Positions 51,966 through 60,833 of a DNA stretch of 64,000 nucleotides are shown here, piece by piece. The DNA is taken from contig NZ_FQZF01000023.1 of NCBI RefSeq assembly GCF_900141905.1, forward strand, positions 21,369-85,368, in the 5' to 3' direction. A model generated the notes under the pieces. The model ran no database searches, was not told the origin of the DNA, and saw nothing but the letters and a program-made list of their open reading frames with translations. Positions within the stretch are counted from its first letter, which is position 1. Each line of letters starts with the position of its first letter. Both the position numbers and the translations under genes were made by a program. Source of the stretch: Muricoccus roseus (GTDB lineage: Bacteria > Pseudomonadota > Alphaproteobacteria > Acetobacterales > Acetobacteraceae).

Positions 51966-53199
51966 TCAAGCCCCGACGCGCCCCGCCGCCCCGAACCCCC
52001 GCCCGCGCAGCCGCAGCACGATCCAGCCGGCGATGGCCAGGTTCAGCAGGTTCCAACCGATCCCGTTCACCAGGGCCAGCCGATAGCTGAAGGTCGCGTC
52101 GAAGATGGCGCCCGAGAGCCACCCGCCCAGCCCCATGCCCGCCAGCGTGGCGGAGAGCACCAGGCTCACCCGCAGCCCCGCCTCCGCCGGCGGGAAGAAC
52201 TGCCGCACCATCACCGCGTAGCTCGGCACGATCCCGCCTTGGAACAGGCCAAAGATCGCCGAAAGCAGGTAGAGGGCGAGAAGCCCGTCGAATTGCAGGA
52301 ACAGCAGCAGCGCCACCGCCTGCAACCCGGAGCCCAGCAGCAGCATGAGCGGCGCCCCCACCCGGTCCGTGATGGCCCCCCGAGACGAGGCGGCTGACGA
52401 CCCCGAAGCCGAGCATGAGGGACAGCATCTCCGCCCCCCGCGCCGGCCCGTAGCCGAGGTCGGCGCAGTAGGCGACGATATGCACCTGCGGCATCGCCAT
52501 CGCCACGCAGCAGGCCAGGCCGGCCAGCATCAGCAGCGATTGCAGCGCGCCCTTGGAAACACCCAGCCGCGCCAGCCCGCCCGCCGCCTGCGCCCCGCCC
52601 CCGGCGGCCTGCACGGGCGGCGGCCGCCGCAGGGCGAGCGCCAGCGGCAGCATGGTCACCACGCAGAACAGCCCGATGCCGATATGCGTCGCCCGCCAGC
52701 CGTGGGTGGCGATGAAATGCTGCAGGATCGGCGGCCAGACGGCGCCGGCGAAGTAGTTCCCGCTGGCGCAGAGCGCCACCGCGATGCCCCGCCGCCGGTT
52801 GAACCAGAAGGAGGTGTCCGCCACCAGCGGCCCGAACACCGCGCAGCTCCCCAGCCCGCCGACGAACACGGCATAGAGCAGTCCGAACTGCCACAGCTCC
52901 CCCACGAAGGCGGTGGCGACATAGCCCGTGCCCAGCGCGAGCGTGCCGATCACCACCGGCAGCACGATGCCGAACCGGTCCGCCAGCCGCCCCATGGCCA
53001 CGCCGCCGACCATGAAGGCCAGCATGGTCATCGTGTAGGGCAGCGACGCCCCGGCCCGGTCCACGCCGAATTCCGCCTGCACGGCGGGAAGCGCCACCAC
53101 GATGGACCAGAGCCCGATCCCGCCGATGGTCGCCAGCAGCACCGCCGCGACCAGCCGCCACCAGGCATAGGCGGATTCCGCTCTGCTCTCCTTGGCCAC
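51966..53199 (-). pseudogene. MFS transporter gene with a frameshift in a six-base homopolymer
   Basis: The 5' part (53199 to about 52382) encodes a normal MFS N-terminal half: LLATIGGIGLWSIVVALPAVQAEFGVDR, GRLADRFGIVLPVVIG, RRRGIAVALCASGNYFAGAVWPPI. At the C6 run 52376-52381 (G6 on the coding strand) the frame breaks: the upstream frame reads SRLVSGGHH, while the -1 shifted frame continues correctly as GAITDRVGAPLMLLLGSG and runs to the stop at 51966. With G5 the gene would encode about 410 residues, a full MFS protein of the oxalate/formate-like type. It may be a true pseudogene, a phase-variable site or a sequencing error. Confidence 0.85.
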
Positions 53200-53285
53200 C
53201 TGTTCGCTTCCTCACCCCGGCACCGCGCAGCCTAGCGCCGGAGGGGAAGCGGCCACCAGCCGGGGCCGGAGGAACGCAGCCGCAC

Positions 53286-53320
53286 AAAGAAAAAGGCCCG
53301 GGGATCTCTCCCCGGGCCCT
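53286..53320 (-). terminator. Rho-independent terminator of typA
   Basis: A perfect ten-base stem, GGCCCGGGGA with TCCCCGGGCC around a 4-base loop, is followed on the minus strand by a T-rich run (TTTTTCTTTG). It lies directly after the typA stop at 53325. Confidence 0.88.
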
Positions 53321-53324
53321 GGCC

Positions 53325-55160
53325 TCACGCCGCCTCGCTCTCCGAGCGGCGGGCATGCTTCTTCCGCTCATGCGGATCCAGGTAGCGCTTGCGGAGCCGG
53401 ATCGCCGAAGGCGTCACCTCCACCAGCTCATCCTCCTCGATATAGGCGATCGCCTGCTCGAGGCTCATGCGGCGCGGCGGAACCAGCAGAAGCGCCTCAT
53501 CCTTGCCGGCGGCACGGATGTTGGTGAGCTTCTTCTCCTTGATCGGGTTCACGTCGAGATCGTTCTCGCGCGAATGCTCGCCGAGGATCATCCCGACATA
53601 GACCTTCACGCCCGGATCGACGAAGAGCGCGCCGCGCTCCTGCAGCGCAAACAGCGAGTACTGCACCGCCTCGCCATCCGAGTTGGAGATCAGGCTGCCC
53701 TTGATCCGCCCCTCGATCGGCCCGGCCCAGGGCTGATAGCCGATGAACAGGCGGTTCATCATGCCCGTGCCGCGCGTGTCGGTCATGAACTCGCCGTGGT
53801 AGCCGATCAGGCCGCGCGACGGGATGTGGAAGGTCAGCCGCACCTTGCCGCCGCCCGAGGGACGCATGTCCTGCATCATGCCCTTGCGGAGCGACAGCTT
53901 CTCGACGACCACGCCCGAGTAGCCCTCGTCCACATCGACGAGCACCTCCTCGAAGGGCTCCTCCTTCTCGCCCGTCTCCGGGTTCACCTGCGTCAGCACG
54001 CGCGGGCGGCCGATGGTCAGCTCGAAGCCCTCGCGCCGCATCGTCTCGATGAGCACGCCGAGCTGCAGCTCGCCGCGGCCCGCCACCTCGAAGGCGTCCA
54101 CTTCCTCGGACACCTTCACCTTGATGGCGACGTTGCCCTCGATCTCCTTGAACAGCCGGTCGCGGATCTGGCGGCTGGTGACCTTCTTGCCCTCGCGGCC
54201 ACCCAGCGGGCCGTCATTGATGCGGAAGGTCATGGACAGCGTCGGCGGGTCCACCGGAATGGCCGGCAGCGGCTCCGTCACCTCGGGGGAGGCAATGGTG
54301 TCGGGGATCGTCGCGTCGGAAAGCCCGGCGATGGCGATGATGTCGCCCGCCTGCACCTCGTCCACCGGCACGCGCTCCAGGCCGGAGAAGGTCATCAGCT
54401 TCGTCAGGCGCCCGCTCTCGACGACCGTGCCGTCCTGGCGCAGCACGCGCACGGGCATGTTCACCCGCGCGACGCCCTGCTCCACCCGGCCCGTCAGGAT
54501 GCGGCCGAGGAAGGGGTCGGCCTCGAGGATGGAGGCGTTCATCGCGAAGGGCGCGTTCACGTCCACCTTCGGCTCGGGAACATGGCTCAGGATCAGGTCG
54601 AACATCGGGGACAGGTCCTTGCGCGGCCCGTCCATCGAAAGATCGGCCCAGCCCTGGCGGCCCGAGGCGAACATGGTGTGGAAGTCCAGCTGCTCATCCG
54701 TCGCGCCGAGCGCGGCGAAGAGGTCGAAGACCTCGTTCAGCACCTCGTCGGCGCGGGCGTCCTGGCGGTCCACCTTGTTGATGACCACGATCGGCTTCAG
54801 CCCGCGGGCCAGCGCCTTGGTCAGCACGAACTTGGTCTGCGGCAGCGGACCCTCGGCGGCGTCGCACAGCACGATGGCGCCATCGACCATCGAGAGGATG
54901 CGCTCCACCTCGCCGCCGAAGTCGGCGTGGCCTGGCGTGTCCACGATGTTGATCTTGGTGCCCTTCCACTCCACGGCCGTGGACTTGGCCAGGATCGTGA
55001 TGCCACGCTCCCGCTCCAGGTCGTTGCGGTCCATGGCGCGCTCGGCCACCTGCTGGTTGGCGCGGAAGGCGCCGGCCTGCTTGAGAAGATTGTCCACGAG
55101 CGTCGTCTTGCCGTGGTCGACGTGGGCGATGATCGCCACGTTGCGGATGTTCTGCGTCAC
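53325..55160 (-). CDS. typA: translational GTPase TypA/BipA
   Basis: A 611-residue ribosome-associated GTPase. G motifs are clear: AHVDHGKTTLVD (G1), RGITI (G2), DTPGHADFGGEVER (G3) and NKVDRQDA (G4). Domain II follows, then the EF-G-like domains with LQLGVLIETMRREGFELTIGRPRVL and the TypA-specific C-terminal part SRGLIGYHGEFMTDTRGTGMM and SLEQAIAYIEEDELVEVTPSAIRLRKRYL. It starts with GTG. TypA supports ribosome assembly and growth under stress. It is a single gene with its own terminator. Confidence 0.97.
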   Translation of the reverse strand: MTQNIRNVAIIAHVDHGKTTLVDNLLKQAGAFRANQQVAERAMDRNDLERERGITILAKSTAVEWKGTKINIVDTPGHADFGGEVERILSMVDGAIVLCDAAEGPLPQTKFVLTKALARGLKPIVVINKVDRQDARADEVLNEVFDLFAALGATDEQLDFHTMFASGRQGWADLSMDGPRKDLSPMFDLILSHVPEPKVDVNAPFAMNASILEADPFLGRILTGRVEQGVARVNMPVRVLRQDGTVVESGRLTKLMTFSGLERVPVDEVQAGDIIAIAGLSDATIPDTIASPEVTEPLPAIPVDPPTLSMTFRINDGPLGGREGKKVTSRQIRDRLFKEIEGNVAIKVKVSEEVDAFEVAGRGELQLGVLIETMRREGFELTIGRPRVLTQVNPETGEKEEPFEEVLVDVDEGYSGVVVEKLSLRKGMMQDMRPSGGGKVRLTFHIPSRGLIGYHGEFMTDTRGTGMMNRLFIGYQPWAGPIEGRIKGSLISNSDGEAVQYSLFALQERGALFVDPGVKVYVGMILGEHSRENDLDVNPIKEKKLTNIRAAGKDEALLLVPPRRMSLEQAIAYIEEDELVEVTPSAIRLRKRYLDPHERKKHARRSESEAA

Positions 55161-55465
55161 CGCGCGAAGTCCCTTGCCTGGACCGGGGCGCGAACCCCGG
55201 CTGCGCGCGATGCCGGCCCCAGGGATTTAATCCAGGGAGTCCACCGCGCCCGTTTCGCCTTCCCCACCGGGGAGGCGGCCTCCGCCCGAAGATCCAACCA
55301 TATGGAAGGCCCCGCGCGCTCAGGGCGGCGGGGCCTGTCTTCGGCGGTTCGGCGTGTTGCGGCGCACAGATAGCGTGCCGCCCACCGGATTGCGAGGGTT
55401 TCCGCGATGCCGAGGCGCCACCCGCCCATGCGGGGGAAGCGGGCCTCGGCGCCGGCGCGGGCGGC
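55161..55465. other. 305-base intergenic stretch upstream of typA
   Basis: It contains the typA promoter region and the 3' flank of the exported-protein gene. An inverted repeat around GGCCCCGC...GCGGGGCC at about 55305-55335 and another, GCCGAGGC...GCCTCGGC at about 55409-55455, could fold as transcript ends. No gene is recognised. Confidence 0.45.
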
Positions 55466-56062
55466 TCAGCCGCGCGGCATGGTCTCGGCCGGCATCCCCG
55501 AAGGGGAAGGCGGCACCGCAGGGCGCGGCCCGTGCCGCATGGGCCGCGCCCGTCGCTCGGGCGGCGGCACGGGCGCATCCACGGCCGTCGGCACGCCCGG
55601 CGGCAGCGGCCGCGCGCCCGGGCCCGTCGGGGTCGCCGGCAGCGCCGCCTCGGCCTGGCCCAGCGCGTTCAGCGCCGAAGCCGAATCCCCCTGCGCCGCC
55701 AGGCGCCGCGCCTGCACGATCTGGCTCAGCGCCGCGCTCGTCTGCGGCCGGTTCGCCTCGCTCGCCAGCACCGAATTCGTCAGCAGCCGCGTCTCCGCCC
55801 GCTCCAGCGCCTCGATCGCCCGGCCCGCATTGCGGCGGATCAGCGCCGCCCGGGCCTCGGCCAGCAGCCCGCGCGCATTCTCCACCCCATCGGCATCCAC
55901 CGCGGCCGCATTCCGGTCCTGCGCCGGCACCCAGGGCGTCGCGGTCGGGTTGGCGCGCTCGCGCCGCATCTCCTGCACGGCCGGGTCCGCGGGCTGGGCC
56001 AGCGCTGGCACCGCCAGCAGGGCGGCGGCGAAGGTCGCGGCCAGGGTGGTCTTGGAAGTCAT
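55466..56062 (-). CDS. exported helical protein of unknown function
   Basis: A 198-residue protein with a signal peptide (MTSKTTLAATFAAALLAVPALAQPA). The mature part has a helical repeat-like region, ARGLLAEARAALIRRNAGRAIEALERAETRLLTNSVLA and AALSQIVQARRLAAQGDSASALNALGQAEAAL, which looks like a short TPR-like pair, and a Pro/Arg-rich tail. AAGGAGAACGCC gives a perfect ribosome-binding site. Similar proteins are common in Acetobacteraceae; function is unknown. Confidence 0.75.
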   Translation of the reverse strand: MTSKTTLAATFAAALLAVPALAQPADPAVQEMRRERANPTATPWVPAQDRNAAAVDADGVENARGLLAEARAALIRRNAGRAIEALERAETRLLTNSVLASEANRPQTSAALSQIVQARRLAAQGDSASALNALGQAEAALPATPTGPGARPLPPGVPTAVDAPVPPPERRARPMRHGPRPAVPPSPSGMPAETMPRG

Positions 56063-56217
56063 GGCGTTCTCCTTAGGTCGGGTCCCGAACGCCGCCCGGG
56101 GGGAAGGGTTGGCGAAAGGGCTGAAACCGGCCGGGCGGACCGAATCCGGCCGGACCGCCCATCTTCCCCCTTCCGCCGTGCCCCGCGCCAGTGGAAGCGC
56201 GCGGAACCCGCCCGCCC

Positions 56218-57204
56218 TCAGCCCCCGACCAGCGCCTTCAGCTCCGCCTGCGGCCGCGCCCCGAAATGGGAGATCACCTCGCTCGCCGCCACGCTGCCCC
56301 AGCGCCCGCACTCGGCCAGCGGCAGGCCCCGCGCATGGGCCGCCAGGAAACCGGCGGCATAGGCATCCCCCGCCCCGGTGGAATCGATCAGCGTGGTCGG
56401 CACCGCCGGCACCTCCACCACCTCCCCCGCGGGGCTGATGATCCGGCTGCCCTTCTCGCTCCGCGTCAGCGCCACCAGCTTGCCCGTCTGCGCGAAGGCC
56501 CGGGTCGCCTCCTCCGCATCCCCCACTTCGAACAGGGAAAGCGCCTCGTCCTCGTTGGCGAAGACGATATCCGCATCCCGCGCGATGAAATCGAGGAAGG
56601 CCGTCCGGTGCCGCCCCACGCAGAAGCTGTCGGACAGGGTGATAGCCACCGACCGCCCCGCCCCGTGGGAAATGGCCGCCGCCCGGCGGAAGGCCGCCTG
56701 CGCCGCCGGCGGGTCGAACAAGTACCCCTCCAGATAGGTCACGGCCGCGGATTCCACCGCCGCCTGGTCCACATCCGCCTCCTCGAAGGCCACGCAGGCG
56801 CCGAGATAGGTGTTCATCGTCCGCTGCCCGTCCGGCGTCACCAGGATCAGGCAGCGCGCCGTCGGGTCGCCCCCCTTCAGCGGCCGGGTCGGGAAATGGA
56901 TCCCCAGCGCCTTCAGGTCCTCGGCGAAGGCCCGGCCCGGCGCGTCATCCGCCACCTTGCCCAGATAGCCCACCCGCGCGCCGAGAGAGGCCGCGGCCGC
57001 GCAGGTATTGGCGGCCGAGCCGCCCCCGGTCTGCACGCCCTCGCCCACCGCGGCATGGATCGCCTCGGCCCGCGCCGTGTCGATCAGCGCCATGCCGCCC
57101 TTGGCCATGCCCCAGTCCCGTAGCGTCGCCTCGGTCGCCGAGGCCACCACGTCCACGATGGCGTTGCCGATGCCCAGGATGTCCAGCGCCTGCCGCTCCG
57201 CCAT
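56218..57204 (-). CDS. PfkB-family kinase, probably adenosine kinase
   Basis: A 328-residue ribokinase-fold enzyme. It begins LDILGIGNAIVDVVASA, has the substrate stretch QTGGGSAANTCAAAASLGARVGYLGKV, FANEDEALSLF, LTRSEKGSRI, and the catalytic signature DSTGAGDAYAAGFLAAHA with the base Asp. The N-terminal GIGNAIVD and the GGSAANT motif are typical of bacterial adenosine kinases, but other sugar or nucleoside kinases share them. It acts in the cytosol. It is divergent from the bactofilin gene. Confidence 0.88.
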   Translation of the reverse strand: MAERQALDILGIGNAIVDVVASATEATLRDWGMAKGGMALIDTARAEAIHAAVGEGVQTGGGSAANTCAAAASLGARVGYLGKVADDAPGRAFAEDLKALGIHFPTRPLKGGDPTARCLILVTPDGQRTMNTYLGACVAFEEADVDQAAVESAAVTYLEGYLFDPPAAQAAFRRAAAISHGAGRSVAITLSDSFCVGRHRTAFLDFIARDADIVFANEDEALSLFEVGDAEEATRAFAQTGKLVALTRSEKGSRIISPAGEVVEVPAVPTTLIDSTGAGDAYAAGFLAAHARGLPLAECGRWGSVAASEVISHFGARPQAELKALVGG

Positions 57205-57513
57205 GCCCGTCTCCCATCCGCCCGGGCCGCGCCCGGTCCTGTCCGAAGCGGCGCCGCCCGACCGGCCGCGCCCGCAATGGCCGCCGCCATACCACGCGCC
57301 GCGCCCGGATAAACCGGAGCAATGGCGGATTTATCAGGCCCACTCGCCATTCCGGGCGTTGTGCCGCGTCTCCCGCCCGTGATAGCCCGATGCTGGCAGG
57401 CGCGAGACTGGGGAGGGGATCCCACCGCGCCCAAACGGGTGCCCGCGGCGGTCATGAAGACCGTCCGGCGGCCGCGCCACGCCAATGACCGCCATCGCGC
57501 AGGGGGAACTGCC
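57205..57513. other. 309-base divergent region between the PfkB kinase and bactofilin genes
   Basis: It should carry both promoters. A/T-richer patches are CGGATAAACCGG and GGATTTATCAGG at about 57305-57330. The bactofilin frame is open upstream to 57322, but the ATG at 57514 with AGGGGGAAC before it is the better start. No other gene is recognised. Confidence 0.5.
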
Positions 57514-58170
57514 ATGTCCGTCTTCCGCCGCCGCCCCGCCGAACCGGGGCCTTCCGAGGCTGAGCCCGCGACCGTGCCCGTCTCGCGCGATCCAGACCTG
57601 GCCGTGCCCCCCTTCCGCCCCACGCCGGGCCAAGCACCCAAGGACCCCGCCATGAGCCTGCCGCCCAAGCCCACCGCGCCCCAGGGCGCCACCGCCCCCG
57701 GCGTGACCATGCCGCCCCGCCCCGCCGCCCGCCCTGCGGCCGCGGAGCGCCGCACCCTGGTCGTCGGCAAGGGCATCTCCCTCCAGGGCACCGTCACCGA
57801 TGCCGAGCGCCTCGTGGTGGACGGCACGGTCGAAAGCCAGATGATCCAGGCCCAGGAGCTGCAGATCACCCATTCCGGCGTCTTCAAGGGCGAGGTCCAG
57901 GTGGACGACGCCGAGATCGCCGGCGTGTTCGACGGCACCCTCACGGCCCGCAACTCCCTCACCATCCGCGCCACCGGCCGCGTGCTCGGCGTCGCCCGCA
58001 CCCGCAAGCTCTCGGTGGAGGAGGGCGGCCAGCTCTCCGGCCGCATGGAGATGCTGACCGAGGGCCAGGCCTCCGCCCCCTACGCCTCGCCCATGGGCGC
58101 CCCGGCCGCCCCGCAGCCGGCCCAGGCCCCGCAATACGCGGCGCCCAACCTGTCGCCCGAGCGCTACTGA
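57514..58170 (+). CDS. bactofilin (polymer-forming cytoskeletal protein)
   Basis: A 218-residue protein. A Pro-rich disordered N-terminus of about 75 residues precedes the bactofilin beta-helix (about 78-180): ERRTLVVGKGISLQGTVTDAERLVVDGTVESQMIQAQELQITHSGVFKGEVQVDDAEIAGVFDGTLTARNSLTIRATGRVLGV in shorter repeating turns. A Pro/Ala-rich tail follows. Bactofilins polymerise at the membrane and shape cell-wall growth. No M23 peptidase gene is adjacent. The GC-only region just downstream contains a long poly-C tract. Confidence 0.92.
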   Translation: MSVFRRRPAEPGPSEAEPATVPVSRDPDLAVPPFRPTPGQAPKDPAMSLPPKPTAPQGATAPGVTMPPRPAARPAAAERRTLVVGKGISLQGTVTDAERLVVDGTVESQMIQAQELQITHSGVFKGEVQVDDAEIAGVFDGTLTARNSLTIRATGRVLGVARTRKLSVEEGGQLSGRMEMLTEGQASAPYASPMGAPAAPQPAQAPQYAAPNLSPERY

Positions 58171-58223
58171 ACCGCCCGCGGGGGCGCGGCGAGCCACGCA
58201 GTCCGCTGCGCGGCCACGCCGCG

Positions 58224-58267
58224 CCCCCCCCCCCGCCCCCCCCCCCCCCCCCCCCCGCCCCCCCCCC
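58224..58267. repeat. interrupted poly-C tract
   Basis: Runs of 11, 21 and 10 C residues (58224-58234, 58236-58256, 58258-58267), split by single G bases, lie between the bactofilin stop and the lipoprotein start at 58318. This is by far the longest homopolymer in the window. It is prone to slippage in cells and to sequencing error, and on the G-strand could form a quadruplex. Confidence 0.95.
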
Positions 58268-58317
58268 GCCCCGGCCCCTTCCTCCCGCCACCAAGCCCCG
58301 CCACCCAGCCCCGAGCC

Positions 58318-58827
58318 ATGGGACCGGTCATGACCGCGTCACCCGGCGGCCCCGCGCCGCCCCTTCGTGCCCCTCTCCTGGCCTTCCTTCCGGCCCTCCT
58401 TCCGGCCCTCCTCCCCCTCGCCAGCTGCGCCCCGCCCGGGCCCGACCGCGCCGCCAGCCTCGTGCTCGAGGAGGTGCTGGAAAGCCATCGCGCCAGCCTC
58501 GCCGGCCTGAACACCCCCGCCCCGGCCGTCACCCCCGTCGCCGCCCGCACCGCCGGCCCCCGCCGCCCCGGCGGCGGCGCCCCGGGCAGCGTCGCCGCCC
58601 TGCTCGGCCAGACCCCCGACGCCCTCCTCGCCACGCTCGGCCAGCCCACCCGCCGCCGCCCCGAAGGCCAGGCCGAGATCTGGCTCTACCAGGGCACCCA
58701 CTGCGCCCTCGACGTCGTCCTCTACCGCGAGGCCAGCGCCCCCCGCGTCGCCTGGGCCGCCGCCCGCGCCGCCGGCACCGAAACCCGCACCGAGGCACGC
58801 TGCCTGTCGGAGCTGGTGGCGGGATAG
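58318..58827 (+). CDS. small lipoprotein with an OmlA/SmpA-like domain
   Basis: A 169-residue protein. A hydrophobic signal (LLAFLPALLPALLPLASCAPP) ends in a lipobox Ser-Cys, so it is probably lipid-anchored. The C-terminal domain, LLGQTPDALLATLGQPTRRRPEGQAEIWLYQGTHCALDVVLY, is a BamE/OmlA-like fold segment, and a late Cys may pair with the one in THC. The signal-coding DNA has a 12-base direct repeat, TTCCGGCCCTCC, at 58388-58411. ATG 58330 is an alternative start. The upstream poly-C tract lies within 51 bases of the start. Confidence 0.7.
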   Translation: MGPVMTASPGGPAPPLRAPLLAFLPALLPALLPLASCAPPGPDRAASLVLEEVLESHRASLAGLNTPAPAVTPVAARTAGPRRPGGGAPGSVAALLGQTPDALLATLGQPTRRRPEGQAEIWLYQGTHCALDVVLYREASAPRVAWAAARAAGTETRTEARCLSELVAG

Positions 58828-58905
58828 CCTTCCCCGCCGCCGAAGCCCCGGAACCCGCTCGCACCGAGCGGCGTTACCCGCACCGGAAAAAGCCGGAGCA
58901 ATGCC

Positions 58906-60561
58906 TTGAACGGGCGAGCGTGCTGGACAGGAAGCCGAGAGGACGAGGAGCTACTCCGCCAGCAGACCGTCCTGGCCAGGTTCGGCGAATTCGCCCTCAA
59001 GTCCGAGAACCTGGATGAGATCCTGGCCGAAGCCTGCCGCCTCGTCGGTGAAGCCCTGGGAACCGACCTCGCCAAGGTCGTGGAACTCCAGGAGGACGGC
59101 CAGACCCTCCTCGTGCGCGCCGGCCTCGGCTGGCGCCCCGGCGTCGTCGGGGAGATCCGGCTGCCGCTGGACGAGAGGTCCTCCGAAGGCCACGCCCTCA
59201 AATCCGGCGATCCCGTCACCTCGCCAAATATCGACGAGGAGACGCGCTTTCACTACCCGGCCTTCCTGAAGGAGCACGGCGTCCGCGCCATCGCCAACGT
59301 CATCATCATCGGCGGCCGGGACAAGCCACCCTACGGCATCCTCCAGGTGGACAGCCGCGAGCCGCGCGAATTCACCGAAAGCGACGTCGCCTTCCTCCGC
59401 AGCTATGCCAACCTCATCGCCGCGGCGGTGGACCGCCTCCGGGTCCTCGCCCAGATGCGGGACAGCAACCGCGAACTCGAACGGCGCGTCGCTGAACGCA
59501 CGCGCCAGCTCGAGGCCGAGGCCGCCGAGAGGGAGCGCGCCCAGAAGGCACTTCGCCAGGCCCATGCCATGGAAACCCTGGTCGAGCACCTGCCCATCGG
59601 CGCGGGGCTGATCGGCCCCTCCGGCCACATCCTCGTCGCCAACCCCCAGCTCCGCCGCCTCCTGCCCCGGCCCCTGGTCCCCTCCGTGGACCCGCAGACC
59701 GGCAGCGAATGGACCGCCTTCCACCCGGACGGCCAGCGCGTCGCCCCGCAGGACTACCCCGCCGCCCGGGCGCTCCGGGGCGAAATCGTCCTCGACATGG
59801 ACTTCCTGCATGCCGGCGCGCCAGGAAGGGCTCGCTGGCGCCGCGTCAGCGGCATCCCCGTCCATGGGGACAACAAGGCCGTCGCCGCCGCCCTCGTCGT
59901 GATCGTGGATATCGACGGCGAGAAACGCGCCGCCGAGCGCCAGGCCCTGCTGACGCGGGAAGTGGACCACCGCGCCAAGAACATGCTCGCCGTCGTGCAG
60001 GCCGCGCTGCGCCTCACCCGCGCGGAGGATATCGGCAGCTTCGTCCAGCTCATCGAAGGCCGGGTCGCCGCCCTGTCCCGCGCGCAGATGCTCCTCTCGG
60101 CCGAACACTGGTCCGGCGCCGACCTCCACAGCCTGCTCCGCGGCGAACTCTCCGCCTTCCTGGACCGCGAAGGCTCCGGCCCCCAGGTCGCCCTGCGCGG
60201 CCCCCGCCTCACCATCCCGGCGGACGCCACCCAGCCCCTCTCCATGGCCATCCACGAACTGGCGACCAACGCCACCAAGCACGGCGCCCTCTCCCGCCCC
60301 AACGGCCTCGTCAGCGTCGAATGGCAGATCCGGCAGGCCGGAACGGAACACCTCCGCCTGCGCTGGGCCGAAACCGGCGGCCCGCCCACACAGGGCCCGC
60401 CCTCCCGCCAGGGCTTCGGCTCGCGCGTCCTGAACGGAACCCTGCGCAACCAGCTCGGCGGCCAGGTCGTCATGACCTGGGACGCCGCCGGCCTCGTCTG
60501 CGACATCGACTTCCCACTCCGGGACACGCCCGCCGATACCGCCGCGGACGCGCAGCCCTAG
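58906..60561 (+). CDS. HWE-type sensor histidine kinase with GAF and PAS-like domains
   Basis: A 551-residue soluble kinase. A GAF domain covers about residues 15-175 (LDEILAEACRLVGEALGTDLAKV, GHALKSGDPVTSPNIDEE, GILQVDSREPREFTESDVAFLRSYANLIAAAVDR). A coiled segment follows, then a PAS-like region (VEHLPIGAGLIGPSGHILVANPQLRRLL) and the HWE core EVDHRAKNMLAVVQAALRLT with His355, then AIHELATNATKHGALS. The only usable start is TTG 58906, after GGAGCA. No response regulator is adjacent, so it is an orphan. Its stop lies 19 bases before repeat copy E. Confidence 0.9.
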   Translation: MNGRACWTGSREDEELLRQQTVLARFGEFALKSENLDEILAEACRLVGEALGTDLAKVVELQEDGQTLLVRAGLGWRPGVVGEIRLPLDERSSEGHALKSGDPVTSPNIDEETRFHYPAFLKEHGVRAIANVIIIGGRDKPPYGILQVDSREPREFTESDVAFLRSYANLIAAAVDRLRVLAQMRDSNRELERRVAERTRQLEAEAAERERAQKALRQAHAMETLVEHLPIGAGLIGPSGHILVANPQLRRLLPRPLVPSVDPQTGSEWTAFHPDGQRVAPQDYPAARALRGEIVLDMDFLHAGAPGRARWRRVSGIPVHGDNKAVAAALVVIVDIDGEKRAAERQALLTREVDHRAKNMLAVVQAALRLTRAEDIGSFVQLIEGRVAALSRAQMLLSAEHWSGADLHSLLRGELSAFLDREGSGPQVALRGPRLTIPADATQPLSMAIHELATNATKHGALSRPNGLVSVEWQIRQAGTEHLRLRWAETGGPPTQGPPSRQGFGSRVLNGTLRNQLGGQVVMTWDAAGLVCDIDFPLRDTPADTAADAQP

Positions 60562-60579
60562 GGAGCGGCGGAGGCAAAG

Positions 60580-60818
60580 GGAGGGCTCCGCCCTCTCCCG
60601 CCAAGGGCCTGAGGCCCTTGGAACCCCGTCTGACTGCCGTGGATGCCCCGGATCAGTGGGGTCTCTGGTGAAGGGCGCTGATTTTACCTTTGCAGTCGCC
60701 TCGGGTCATCGACCCGAGGCGCACCGTCAGCCCAGTTATTCCAAACTCGAAGAATAAGATGATGGTGAGGGGTCCGGGGAGAGGAAGAAGGAATTCTTCC
60801 TCTCCCCGGGACAAACTG
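60580..60818 (+). repeat. dispersed four-hairpin intergenic element, copy E
   Basis: Element in plus orientation between the convergent ends of the HWE kinase gene and hisA. H1 starts at 60580, H2 and H3 follow with the usual arms (H3 loop ATC), and H4 has the same arms as other copies but loop GGAA, the reverse complement of the TTCC loop of copies A, C and D. The linkers are diverged (GGATGCCCCGG, CTGATTTTACC). Confidence 0.94.
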
Positions 60819-60833
60819 TCAGCCCAGGAAGCC

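Noticed and set aside
51862..53199. A single intact 445-residue MFS protein
   Set aside because: Its last 170 residues are out of frame, Arg/Gly/Ala-rich and run into repeat copy D, while the -1 frame continues as proper MFS helices to 51966.
57322..57513. N-terminal extension of bactofilin from ATG 57322
   Set aside because: The frame is open but the ATG at 57514 has a good ribosome-binding site and the extra residues do not look like a bactofilin leader.
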